Assembly (NCBI GenBank): GCA_019915135.1
Contig: JAHLMK010000010.1
Location: 620,001 to 684,000 of the forward strand
DNA length: 64,000 nt
Direction: 5' to 3'
DNA from: Strobilurus pachycystidiatus
Lineage: Eukaryota > Basidiomycota > Agaricomycetes > Agaricales > Physalacriaceae
The notes under the pieces were generated by a model. That model was not told the origin of the DNA. It saw nothing but the letters and a program-made list of their open reading frames with translations, and did no database searches. Position 1 is the first letter of the stretch, and each line of letters begins with the position of its first letter. Shown piece after piece: positions 44,589 to 55,671 of this stretch. A program made the translations under genes and the position numbers.

Positions 44589-46120
44589 CAGCAAGCTCGC
44601 ATGCAACCCTAACAGTACAGCGTCATGAGTCATGGTACAGGTCTATCACCAAGGGTCTTGGTGCAATGTTAGGGCGCGGATCAGATAGCAGCACGGTATT
44701 CAGCTCGACTTCGAGGACATTGTCAAAGGGAGGGGAGCTTCCGGGACCATGATGTATGACAATATAGCGGTTGCTGTGACGCTTCAGTCTTCATGCGCTC
44801 TCCAGAATTGTATTTTCTGGTAAACAGATATTGAGACCTGGTGGCCGTCAAGAAAGAGGATGCTGTTTCGAGTCTCGACCCGGGCACAGCCAAAACCTTG
44901 GCCAAAACCCTGACACCAATCAGACCTTCGCTTCCAGGTTTGTTCTGATCGCGACAAGTTGTGGGATCCTCAATAACATTGTCGGACCTCTTGAAGACGT
45001 CCCTGGAAAACGCAAGCGAATATCTAGTCTACTAACTTTTGGCGGCTGAAACTACTTTCAGCGCCCAGGTGATACTCCCTCTTATGAGAACTTTTCACCG
45101 TCAAGCAAAGGAGGAGTGATTCAAATACAGGGTACTATAAGTGGATATGCAATTATTACTCACGGAGTGATTATCACTTCGTCATTTCCGGTTGTCTTCA
45201 CGTCTTTCTCCGTCCATTTATCTGGCACGTCTAGAGCGTTATATCATATCTGTACTCTGAACAGCTCTGGGGATGATACAAGCTGCATTTGTGGAATGAG
45301 AGAACGAGAATGTCGCTGGCAAACCCTGATGATATCATTGGACCCTGAAGTAATAATTGCACTTGAACCGTAAATTATGTGCGCATCCCCGCGTCTCCTG
45401 CCTAGATACTCTGGTGAATTACTGATACACACAAGCTGTAAGGATATAGCAAATCAACGGGACAATTGCGGGAAGAAACCAGTGAGAAATGGCAAAGTGA
45501 TAATCACTCCGTGAGTAATAGTCACATATCCATCAATAGTACGGTCTAAGGTACGCTCTATTGCCTGATTGATGATCACTAGCCTTGACTGCCTCGAGTC
45601 GCTGATCTCTACATCCACTGGCAGTGAAATGACAGTTTCTACTCTTGTATGACGTTTGTGCACCTCGTTGAAGGCTGGCGCGCGAGACTGAGCGTCTGAG
45701 TACTAGCGCTACAAGGCTAAATTTCTAACTGAGTCGCCGTCGCAATGTGTGCGAACAGTAAAGAAAAGAGAGAAAAGACGCCACACATACATTCAGCCTG
45801 CGGCGGGCTCGGGATTATCGTACGACATACCTAGCGCCCGGGCCTTGGGGGTTTTGTTCGTTTAGTCGAGACTTGAAGATTTTCTTACGGCCGTACTGTA
45901 CAGTGCCTGAAGAATTCAGTTGTATGATGAGTGGAGGGGGCGCGTGATCCGAACCGCAATTGCAAGCCCCGATCATTGCGCCTTTCGGAGCTTCTATCGC
46001 GTCTTCGAAGTTTTTCACATACCTGCACATACCATATGGACCTGGAGGCTAGTACATACATACATAAGATGCGATGGGGCTCTTGATGCGCCTTCGGGTT
46101 TCGTGTTTCCAGCCCTCATC
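44589..46120. other. Intergenic with a short inverted repeat
   Basis: There is no supported gene. About 58 bp at 45131-45189 is repeated inverted at 45489-45546. The core ATTACTCACGGAGTGATTAT is identical in both arms and itself contains the palindrome TCAC-GGA-GTGA. The pair may bound a small MITE-like element of about 420 bp. Confidence 0.45.
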
Positions 46121-48117
46121 ATGTCGGATACGTCCAGCAAACACTCTCGGGATCGGGATGCGGTGGGGCGCAAACGGGAAGATGTTGAGCACGCAGCGCC
46201 ACAGGAGCCCGAGCACCTCAGGCGGGCTCTAACGTCTCGTCAGGTGCGTATCAGTACTCACTCCGTGTGTTTATGCTGAAAGATGGTGTAGGTGTCGATG
46301 ATAGCCATCGGCGGATCCATCGGGACAGGTCTGTTCCTCGGTACAGGCAAGGCGCTCGCGACGGGCGGGCCTGGTGCGTACCAGTTCTCCGTAGTCCACA
46401 TGCAATCTAACCCTCACATCCTATCTCAGGCTCACTTGTAATAAACTACGCCCTTGTCGGGGCCGTCGTCCTCCTCGTGATGCTCTGTCTGGGCGAGATG
46501 GCCACCGAGTTCCCCCTCGCGGCTTCCTTCTCTGGGTACTCTGCGCGCTTCGTCGACGAGCCGTTTGGGTTCAGTATTGGGTGGAACTACGCGTTCAACG
46601 ATGCGATTTCGGCTGCTGGGGACTTGACTGCCGCGCAACTCTTGATGGATTATTGGCTGGTGCGGTCCAGTTTTCCTAGTCTTGATTATCACGGTGCTGA
46701 TGAGTGTAGCCAAGCGGCCATCTAACATGGCTCCCGTCCCTGTTCTTCCTGTTTACGATCGTCGCGATCAATTTAATCCATGTCAAGGCGTATGGCGAGC
46801 TTGAGTATTGGCTTTCATTGGTCCGTACCTTCTCTCCCATTATCCCTCACCCATACTGACCTGTTCTATTGCACAGCTCAAGATTATAACCATCGTGATA
46901 TTCTTCTTCCTCGGCATCGCGGTCAACGCCGGAGGGAACACCACCAACACATACATTGGCGCTAAATATTGGAGTGAGGGCGAGGCGCCGTTTGTTGGCG
47001 GGTTTGGCGGGTTCGCGAGTCTGTTTGTGACGGCGAGCTTTGCATATGGGGGTACAGAGTCCATTGGAATTACGTGAGTCTCGCGTCTCAGTGCTAGTTC
47101 TAGGTGTGAGCTGATGCTTATTCGTAGGGCTGGTGAGACCAAGAACCCAACCCGCAACATGCCACGCGTGATAAACCGCGTCTTTGCGCGTATATTCATC
47201 TTTTACATCCTCACTGTCATCATCATCGGGTTCGACATCCCTTACTCCTACCCAAACCTCTCCACCAAAAGCACCGCCACGTCCCCGTTCACGCTCGTGT
47301 TTGCCATGGCTGGGTCTAAGGCTGGCGGATCTTTCATGAACACCGTCATCCTCACGTCCGTGCTCTCTGCCGGGAACCACGCGCTCTTCGCCGGCGCGCG
47401 CGTCCTCTACGGGTTGGCGACCATCGGGCACGCACCCGCCGTGTTCGCCAAGACGAACCGGAACGGCGTCCCGTGGGTGAGCGTGCTGGGTATCGCGTCC
47501 GTCTCATTGCTGTTCTTCGGCGCGTCGTTCCTACCAGGGGGCGCCGGCAAGATCTGGACGTGGGCGCAGAACCTCGTGGGCGTGTCGAACCAGCTCGCGT
47601 GGTGGTGCATCGGCGTCGCGTCCTGGCGTTTCAGGCGCGCATGGGTCAAGCAGGGTCGGAAGATCAGTGACTTGAAATATAGGAATCCGTTTGGGGGCGC
47701 GGCGGCGCCGTTGGTGGTCATCAGCACTACCGTTATCATTCTAAGTGAGCGAGACATGATCCATAGTACCGTCAGTCACCTGCTAATCTGGTGTAGTCCA
47801 AGGGTGGTCATCTTTTAAGGGTAGTTTCGACGCTGAGTCGTTCGTGTCCAACTATAGTACGTTCCATCTCCTTGCTTTCCCTCCTTCCCCACTCCCACTC
47901 ACCCTTTTTCGCAGTCGAGCTCCCAGTATTCGCACTCCTGTACATCGTCTGGCGCATCATAAAGCGCGCCAAAACGCATTCCCTTGAGTCCATCGACCTG
48001 GACACGGGGAGGCACGTCGAGACCGTGGCGGACGAATTGGATAATGAGCAGATTGCGAAGCGAGAGGGAGATAAGAGGTGGGGATGGGCTTGGAGGGTAT
48101 ATAGCTGGGTTGCTTGA
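46121..48117 (+). CDS. Fungal amino acid permease (APC superfamily, YAT family)
   Basis: The spliced protein (at least seven exons; introns at about 46241-46291, 46376-46430, 46660-46711, 46828-46879, 47072-47127, 47743-47797 and 47860-47914) starts MSDTSSKH and has a soluble basic N-terminus of about 45 residues. The APC core follows. TM1 carries IAIGGSIGTGLFLGTGKAL, the substrate-backbone-binding glycine motif. After it come GEMATEFPLAASFSGYSARF, GWNYAFNDAISAAGDL, VTASFAYGGTESIGITAGE, NPTRNMPRVI and SAGNHALFAGARVLYGLA. The C-terminal tail (LDTGRHVETVADELDNEQ, WAWRVYSWVA) is cytosolic. About 12 membrane segments and about 540 residues are normal for the family. It imports amino acids across the plasma membrane by proton symport; substrate specificity cannot be told. 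No defects seen. Confidence 0.9.
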
Positions 48118-48378
48118 TTTTCCATTCGTGTACTACTTAACTTTCATAATCTTTTGACTCGCATGAGCAGCGGTAGGGACGCACACATCAAAGATGATGA
48201 TGAACGTGCCGAGTAAAAAGAGGTCTGCGTGGGGTTAGGCTTCTGGCTGCCCTTTCTTTCTTTCTTTCTTGATAACCACCAAGGTACCAAGGCCCAATAT
48301 CCGCCACCATTCCTTTCGTCTCAGTGATTCCTGTATCAATTGAAGAACGCATGGATTCTGTGTAAGGCATTGTGTCTG

Positions 48379-50007
48379 ATGTTCACCATGGTCAATAACC
48401 GTTGTTTGGTTTACAGCACCTCAGGCTCGTTGTTCCCCGCCACTATCCATAAATTACCCGACTGCCCGTCTGCCCCAATTCATGAACGCCTTCCCATCGA
48501 GATCATGCACAAGATCTTCGATCTCTGTAATTTTCGCTGCTCTCATAGCATAGACGCAATCCGACTCATATCCGACCCATCCCGATCACCATCCCCCGCC
48601 TCTCCGCTCTTGCTCGTGTGTCGCGCCTGGAGAGAGATTCTTTACGCATGGCCCCCTCTCTCGTCAAAAATCCACATCACATTTGAAACGCAGGTCGATA
48701 TGACTTGTGATCATTTGGCATATCTCAACAACGTTCTCCGCCGTTCCGGAGATTGCTCCCTGGAATTAAGACTATGCTATCAAGAAGAAGAGAGGGATTA
48801 TGCTATCTATCCCCCGCCCAACTCCTCGGGTCCGGATTATGCCATCGCGAACAGGATTTACTCTACGATCGTCGAATCGGCACATCGTTGCAAAGACCTG
48901 ACAGTGGATTCGTTATGTTTTGTCATGGCCCAAGACAAGTTTTCTGCAATCAATGCTTGGCCCCGCCTGCAGCATCTAGATGTCTTCCTCAACCTGCTAG
49001 CCCTGCCACCCTATGACAGATGGGGTGTCGGAGTGTGCCCCAACCTGTTTTCGAACGCACCTATGCTGTTCCGGGTGCATCTGTTCGACATTGGCCTGAA
49101 TATGCCCTGGAAGCAGCTTCGTGTACTTTTCTTCCACCATCTAAGATACAGATCCGACACAGAATTATACGCCTACCTCGCCTCCGCCATCACCAGTGGC
49201 TCATCTCTCCGTCACCTCACCGTCGACATCGACCCAGAGACGCCCACATGGCCGCTCATGAATGCATCCATCAACTCCCTGGAATTGTCATCAGACAGTC
49301 CTCTCTTCAAAGTATTCCAATTTCCATCCCTCATGGCCCTAAAAGTCATTCTCCCCGCCGGTGACCCCGCCCCATCTGCCGATCTCACAAGCTTCCTCCT
49401 CCGCTCCCGAGCGCCCATCACTGACGTTGAGATACACCAATATCAAAAACACCCACTTATCATTGACTTTTCCAGAGCAGCTGCCGGGCTCCACGCCCTC
49501 CAATTTCTCAATCTCAATATGTACCGAAGGAAAAGCGAGATGTCCTTCGATGACAGCCTATACCCTGTCGTCTCGATCCTCCTTGACACAGACCTTCTTC
49601 CGACCCTGCGTAAGGTGCATTTCTCGATGGCGATGTGGGTCTGGAGGACAGATCACAGCTGTTGGCCAGGGAAACGAAGTATCGACACTATAGCTGGTGT
49701 TCTTCGTGCCCGTCAGGATTTACGCTTTGCTGGTGTCTACTGCCTTTCGGAGCGGCGGACTGTCCGAAATAAACCACTTGAAGGCTTGCCGACGACACCA
49801 GAATATTCCGACGCTCTTCGAGAGCTGGCTGAGGTCGGCGGGACACGGGTGGAGATGAAATGTTTTGGTAGGTTGCATCGCAATTGTCTTTGTTGTTGCC
49901 GTCGAATGATGCCCTATCCATGTAGGTCAGAATCTCCTTGCGCGGGAGTCTTGAGAGCTAGCAGACATATGATGGGTCTTACACTAACAAGCACAGACAC
50001 GCTATAG
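48379..50007 (+). CDS. F-box protein with leucine-rich-repeat-like body
   Basis: A single-exon frame of about 540 residues from the ATG at 48379. The F-box is at about residues 28-75 (HERLPIEIMHKIFDLC, then LLLVCRAWREILYAWP), which would dock to Skp1 of an SCF ubiquitin ligase. The rest alternates Leu-rich helices and strands (LQHLDVFLNLL, LRHLTVDID, LQFLNLNMY), as in the large F-box families of mushrooms, and would bind a substrate. It ends in a Cys-rich tail. A fragment homologous to residues near the C-terminus recurs at 53285-53490. The start could also be the ATG nine bases later. Confidence 0.75.
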   Translation: MFTMVNNRCLVYSTSGSLFPATIHKLPDCPSAPIHERLPIEIMHKIFDLCNFRCSHSIDAIRLISDPSRSPSPASPLLLVCRAWREILYAWPPLSSKIHITFETQVDMTCDHLAYLNNVLRRSGDCSLELRLCYQEEERDYAIYPPPNSSGPDYAIANRIYSTIVESAHRCKDLTVDSLCFVMAQDKFSAINAWPRLQHLDVFLNLLALPPYDRWGVGVCPNLFSNAPMLFRVHLFDIGLNMPWKQLRVLFFHHLRYRSDTELYAYLASAITSGSSLRHLTVDIDPETPTWPLMNASINSLELSSDSPLFKVFQFPSLMALKVILPAGDPAPSADLTSFLLRSRAPITDVEIHQYQKHPLIIDFSRAAAGLHALQFLNLNMYRRKSEMSFDDSLYPVVSILLDTDLLPTLRKVHFSMAMWVWRTDHSCWPGKRSIDTIAGVLRARQDLRFAGVYCLSERRTVRNKPLEGLPTTPEYSDALRELAEVGGTRVEMKCFGRLHRNCLCCCRRMMPYPCRSESPCAGVLRASRHMMGLTLTSTDTL

Positions 50008-50101
50008 ATGAGCATGCGGTCAAAGAAATTCCCAAAGTTTGTTCGTTAGTCTCGAAGGCCACATCTGCCTGTGTACTCCAAAAAAAATTAATCTTTCGTA
50101 T

Positions 50102-51431
50102 CTATGTATGACTGTTAGTGACACTGCGAATGCAGTAAGTCATGAGCAACTTACGAAAGCCCGTTTCCACCAGATACGCCTCGTGCTCCTTCTTATGTCC
50201 TCTCACCTCACGATCCACCGTCATACGCCATATCGGCAGACCGACCTGTGTGTACGTACGCCACATGAGAAAGATGACACGAACTCAAACAAAAAAGAAC
50301 ACGCACCCAACCAATGAAATTGTATATCGAATCGATAAAGACGTTATTCGACGGCGTAACACCCCGCATCGACGCGCGGAATATGTTGCCCAACAAATCT
50401 GGCGAGATATGGAAGTCGCCTCGCTCGACGCCCTTGAGCAGCCCCTTGGCATACTGCTCCCCCGTCACACCGGGATCCGTCTCCTCGATCTTGAGCGTAA
50501 TCTTCGGCTTGGTCTTGTTCTCGATATCATACCCAGGAGTGTACATCGTCCCGGGAAAGGCGATGTGGACGCCAATATCGTACAAGAGGAATTCCTGACG
50601 GAGTGTGTCGGCCAGGGCTACTCGACATTAGCGTACAATACGCAGGGCGCAGAAGAGAATCCACTACGCACCCCGCAAAGCCATCCTCCCAGGTCCATAC
50701 GCCGCATAGCCAATGAGGGTAATGTACCCAATGTAGGCCGAGTGGAATACGATCTTCCCTTTGACTTTATCCTTGACCATACGCTTCGACGCCTCCAGAG
50801 CTGTCCACGCTTGGACCCAGTACGTCTGATCCATCTGGGTCTTCATCGTCTCCTCCGTTTCCTCAATGAAGAAGCGCGGGTGGCACGATCCAGCACACAT
50901 GAAGATGGCATCAGGAACACGTCCGTCGTGCGCGGAAGAGACGGCATCCAGAGCCTCGCGTGCCCCGGAAGCAGTAACAAGGTTGAACGGATAGGATTTG
51001 AGAACCTGAATCGGGGATACGCGGACGCTCTGGTGAAACGGCAAGATAAGCATTGAGCGTGTATCGATGGTGCGGTTGTCTTGACCTCAAGTTGTACCAT
51101 GGCATCCTCAAGACGCTTCTGGTCTCGCGATACGATGGAAACATGGGCGCCTTTGGCGACGAGAAGCTTAGCGAGTGCTAGACCCAGTCCTGAAGAACCG
51201 CCGGTCTTGGGGCGTATTCAGCTGGAGCCGCGAGACGGTGGAAGATAGTGTGTGTACTGACGACGTAGCAATGCTGTGGGACGTCACTTGTCCTGTTCCT
51301 TTGGCGGTTGTATGTTTGAGCGGTACCTTGGCTTTTGGGTCCCAATTCTTACTGAATAAACGTCCGAACATTGTGAAGAAAGTGAAAAGAGTGACCAGGA
51401 CGGTGGGGGCAGTATAGAGTAGCTGGTGCAT
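50102..51431 (-). CDS. 3-ketosphinganine-reductase-like SDR (TSC10/KDSR family), altered active site
   Basis: The multi-exon model from the ATG at 51431 starts with an N-terminal membrane helix and LFSKNWDPKAK, then HCYVTGGSSGLGLALAK (Rossmann TGxxxGxG) and LLVAKGAHVSIVSRD. It continues to VLKSYPFNLVTASG, FMCAGSCHPRFF and YWVQAWTALEASKRMV. The C-terminal half has PGTMYTPGYDIENKTKPKIT and GNIFRASMRGVTPSNN, specific to the enzyme that reduces 3-ketodihydrosphingosine with NADPH in sphingolipid synthesis at the ER. The usual catalytic pair differs: YxxxK reads YGPGR, and the Ser 13 residues before the Tyr is Ala (the preceding residue is Ser). It is either a degenerate paralogue or one with changed activity; the essential copy may be elsewhere. 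The terminal exon runs to a TAG at 50102-50104. Confidence 0.75.
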
Positions 51432-51695
51432 TCAGCTGCGAGATGAAGGAAGGGGAAAAGAATGAACACAAGATTATCGTTGCCCCTGGTTGATGTAAGG
51501 ATCGAACGAGCGCGCGACTGACCGGCAAAATCCTGGCAGTTTCTGACAAAATCAATGCTAATTTCCAATGCCACTCATTCGGCGCTCGTCCCTAACAAAT
51601 ACTTCATACCGTACGCAATGTACGGCTGATTATCATTTCAAATCGCACCTCTTCCTCTCCCCCCCATCCTTCTCTGCGTGGCGCTGACAGAGGCC

Positions 51696-53104
51696 ATGGT
51701 TTCCTCAGAGCAGTCCCATTTCATCTCGCTCTTTTGTGAGTCTGTTCTGTATGGTGAGCTTTCCAGTTTGTCTGATCAGATCCAGCAGCGCCTCATTTGT
51801 CATGTACTCAGGCATGTACACTGTGCTCTTCCTCGCGCTCATCCCAAATCTCCAGTAAGTGCCCACCTCGAGAGTAGCGCCCTTCGCTCAACTGGCTCTT
51901 CCAGTGGAAAGAGACGCAACTCGGGACCATCCTTCTCCATCATTCGCACTCTCACTGTAGTCCAATACCTTATGGCATCGACGCATATAGCCCTCGCGTT
52001 CTATCAAAACTTCATGGCCTTTGCTGTTCGTGACAACGCCTCCGAGGAGTTCAACAGGCTAGGCGCGGCACCTTTCACTTTAGCGCAGATGGCTTTGGAG
52101 TTCACCAATGTGGGTGCATACACATCGGCCGTTGTGTTCGTGTATAATGATACCAGGGCCTTCCTAGTGCGCCTTCGCAGACTCTATCCTGATTTGGCGA
52201 GTATGGATCCTCTGGAATCATCGTCTCCTTCTTGTCATACCTCCAATCATCCTTATCATCATCTCGACCAGTACGTACACGGTACATCCACCCACCCACA
52301 TTACACAACTCGTGTCTTACAGCGTCCGGCTACCTCGTCGTCTACTCCATGACGGTTGTCGACAGCTCTGCCGACTCCCAGTTCGGCGACCTCTTCGGCC
52401 CAGCCGTCGAAAAATGGGCCATCCTTCTCGCAGTATGCACGGTCCTCACGAATATCGGTTGTACAGGCCTCATTGCTGGTCGGATATGGTAAGTCACGTC
52501 TGGTAATACTCTCCGGCGCGTACCTCACTGCCTTCTTCATTCAAGGTGGCACAACCGCCAACTCCAACGAGTCGTCGGCGTGCAAGGCATGTCCCATCGC
52601 TCACGCACCATCTTTTACGGAATCCTCGAGTCCGGCGCTCTTTACCTCCTCGCATGGGTTTGTAACAATGCCCATCTCTTTCCTGCTTGCAAAAAAACTC
52701 AAGGTCTGCAGATCATTGCCATCCTCCTCTACCTTATCAGCACCGCCGCCATCGTCCCCATGCTTGATATCATCTCGCAGCTCACCGGCATCGTCCCCGC
52801 GCTCATCGTCCTCCTCGTCTCGCGCAACATCGACGCGCAGACTCACCACGAAGAGGCGCTTAGCACGATGCGTTACGCACACCGTGACAACAACCTGAAC
52901 CTCCATCGGACGCGGACGTCTGGCGACCACGAGCACATTCCCGTGCACCTCAGCAACTCGTACGACCCGCCGCCGGAGTCGAATAACCTGAAGATGATCA
53001 CGTTTGCGGACAACGCGAGTGTGATAGGGATGGATCAGCGGCGGACCGGGCAGACGGACTCGACGGGTGTTACAGCTGTTGATAGGGTGTCGGGCGAACG
53101 ATGA
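51696..53104 (+). CDS. Basidiomycete multi-spanning membrane protein (about seven TM), function unknown
   Basis: The gene starts at the ATG at 51696 with an intron in the first 100 bases that I could not place exactly. After it, FVMYSGMYTVLFLALIPNLQ is the first membrane helix. Later exons give LTVVQYLMASTHIALAFYQNFMAF, a loop, a helix near 52220-52350, WAILLAVCTVLTNIGCTGLIAGRIW, a segment around ILESGALYLLAWVCNN, and LYLISTAAIVPMLDIISQLTGIVPALIVLLVSRNI. A hydrophilic His/Asn-rich tail ends at the TGA at 53102-53104. The order of helices and the ILESG and GIVPALI motifs match a large receptor-like family in Agaricomycetes with no known ligand. Exon borders are approximate. Confidence 0.6.
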
Positions 53105-53284
53105 CGCCGCGCCTAGATCAGCGCGGGGATGTACATTACATTGTACAGTATATGTATTGGAGGATAGGCTGACATATGCGCTCCTTCTCCCAGTCCTCCC
53201 TCATATCTGGTCCCCCTGCCCTGTGCAAGGCGCATTCATCAATGTCCGTCATGGACAGGACAAAACACAACTGCTGATCACGGA

Positions 53285-53490
53285 TTTAGAGTATCAATAT
53301 CGTCCAGCGGTCTTCGTGCCCGTCAGGTCTGCGCTTCGTCGCGTATATTGTTCTTCGGACGGGGTCCGGTCGAGAGCTTCCCAGAGGGCTATTTCGATGC
53401 TCTGGAAGAGTTGGCTGAGGTGGGCGGAACGAGGGTGCAGATGAACCGCCGTGGTAGGCTGCACATGAATCATTTCTCTGTACAAACTTA
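53285..53490 (+). pseudogene. Duplicated C-terminal fragment of the F-box gene
   Basis: It encodes RFVAYILFFGRGP, then ALEELAEVGGTRVQM and RLHMNH, matching the C-terminal region of the F-box protein encoded at 49690-49890 (ALRELAEVGGTRVEM, RLHRN). The DNA match (CTTCGTGCCCGTCAGG, GAGAGCTGGCTGAGGT-like) covers about 190 bp. There is no F-box and no start, so it is a remnant of a tandem relative. Confidence 0.6.
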
Positions 53491-53619
53491 GTACTAATAC
53501 TTCCTTAGGCTAGGCCAGGACCTCCCCGCGCAAGTTTCTTGAGACAGATCAGATATTTTCGTATGAATGCTCACAGATGCTCTAGAGTCTAGACATGTAC
53601 AGCCCACATGTACCTTGAA

Positions 53620-54913
53620 CTACTTCGAGTCGATACCCTCGATCCACTCTAACAAATCCTCATTCACCGCCTCTGGCTGCTGCAACATCACCCAATGCCC
53701 CGCATCATAGTCCTGCCAGGTAAAATTCGCTGCATGCCCAAACACTGATGCGCGCTGCGTAGCGGGGACGCAGATGTAGTCGCGCGATGCGCCTCCATAG
53801 AAGATGGGTTTCGTGACGTTGTATGCTGATACTGGGATGTCTAGGTAAAATCTGGTAAGATAACGGAGAACAAGAGTGAGATTGGGGCATCAAGGCGTAC
53901 CCTGGTCGTCGAGACGGTCGATGTCGGAGGTCATGATCTTATACCAGTTGAGGGTAGGGAGGACACCTGACGACAAGAAATTGGCCTTGCTTGTGTCATA
54001 TTCCTGCCACGCAATAATGTCAGCGTGTACTGTATAATGATGAATGACGACAGGCATGTACTAACATTCTTGGACAAGAACGTCTGTGTCTTCGACCCGG
54101 CCTCAAGCCAAGCCTGCAGAGCACCATGCGGCGCAAAATTTGACAGCCACAACCTAGGGTCTAAGGAGAACATGAGCGTCCAGAACGAATCGGGGGCGCC
54201 TTGGATTATGTGGGATGTGTTATTCTGTGAGAGGAAGTCCCAGTAGCCGAATTCATCGTAGCCAACAACGGCTTTTGTCTGTGAAAAAGTAAACGAGATG
54301 ACTGAGAAGATGAGGTGTATTACACTGTACCTGCGCTTCAAAATCCGCGTATGGCGGGAAAGAAGGGACTTGATATCCGCAGGCGTAGAACGCGAAGCCT
54401 AAGAAGCGATCCTCAAAGTAATTCGCCAGGCGGCTCGTTATTTTTGATCCCCTGCCGCATAAGACATTCTTAGCGTCCACTACAAATTTTGCTCCGTCAA
54501 AACCTCACCACTCACCAATCATGCCCCACGGCAATAATATCCCCAACGTGTTCGTGATCCAGGATATCAACGAGGTCCTTCGTGATCAGACTACTTCTAT
54601 AAGCCTCAGTGTCTTGAGGCCTGGCAGTATCGCCGTAGCCCAGCATGTCCGGGACGATGACGCCATATCCGCGGGCGGAGAAGTAGGCGGACTGGTAGCG
54701 CCAGTCGTACGCGCTGCTGGGCCAGCCGTGGAGGAATATCAGGCAGGGCTTGGATGCATTTCGGGGCGCGGTGATGTGGTAGTGGTAGTTCAGTCCGCGG
54801 GAAACGACGAAGTCTTTGGAGAGAAGAGTGTCTACCCCATCATGTGGGATGGAAGCCGCGAAACTGCAGCCCAAGGCCACGAAAAGTGTGATGCACAGGC
54901 GAAGGGCGTACAT
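53620..54913 (-). CDS. Secreted alpha/beta-hydrolase, epoxide-hydrolase type
   Basis: The multi-exon protein from the ATG at 54913 starts with the signal peptide MYALRLCITLFVALGCSFA. Then come FLHGWPSSAYDWRYQ (the HGxP oxyanion motif), YGVIVPDMLGYGDTARP, and VGHDW ending exon 1, whose Asp is the nucleophile of epoxide hydrolases. The lid domain follows (ITSRLANYFEDRFLG, YWDFLSQNNTSHII, LAPHGALQAWLEAG-like). The acid is in GASRDYICVP and the general-base His in YDAGHWVMLQQPEAV. The expected Asp-His-Asp triad is complete and the length of about 330 residues is normal. It probably opens epoxides or hydrolyses related substrates outside the cell or in the secretory path. I cannot tell the true substrate. 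Confidence 0.8.
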
Positions 54914-55671
54914 TCTTGAAGACACAGTTCAATCATAAGGCAGATTACGCCTTTTATGAGTGCTTATATAACCTTAGTGTACCGCTGACCGAGGATGCTG
55001 ACTGGCCTTTGCTGAGAAATTTTGGCCATGAGCGGCGAGGAGAAGTTAGATGGTCGCTGATGGTGTATGTTGCATGCTTATTCATGGAGAGTCATCGAAC
55101 TCAATGGACTTGATGACAGTTGACAAAGTTGACAAAGGTCAGTCGATCACATTCAACGTACACTTGATTGCCTGTCATAGCTCATAATAGGTCATAGCTA
55201 GCACCCAGCTAGCACCTCAAGTGCCCAACAAATATCGATACCAGACCGACAAGACCTGCCGAGTTCAATCTCTGACTCCATCCTCTCGCACAAATCAATG
55301 GCATTTGGGCTCGTCTCACTGATTGCCGAGTGCATTCAATAGAAGAAACATTCTGTTGAGCACATATACGTATGGGAGATATAGTGGGGAATAATTCAGA
55401 TCAGGTAGTACTTACTTTTTGAAGTACTTTTCACGGTACTTTGACTCTAAAAGTACTTTTTGTTGTACTTTTCCGCGTACTATAATCCTGGACTTTTTCA
55501 AAGCACTTTCTTGAGTACTTTTGACTGAGCTTTGTCTCGTGTTCTCAAGTAGTGGAAATACTTTGCCAAGTTTGGTGTCTAGGTGAAATCAATCCCTCGG
55601 CGAGGATCTCCTTTTTGGACTTAAGACTTAAACATCCGAGTCCGGATCAAGGTCTTAATTGGGCATAAGCC
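54914..55671. other. Intergenic with an AGTACTTTT repeat cluster
   Basis: No gene recognised. Between 55405 and 55530 the motif (A)AGTACTTTT or its variants (GTACTTTT, GCACTTTC) occurs about nine times at 10-25 bp spacing, several with the palindrome AGTACT. It may be a decayed transposon end or a cluster of protein-binding sites. Confidence 0.45.
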
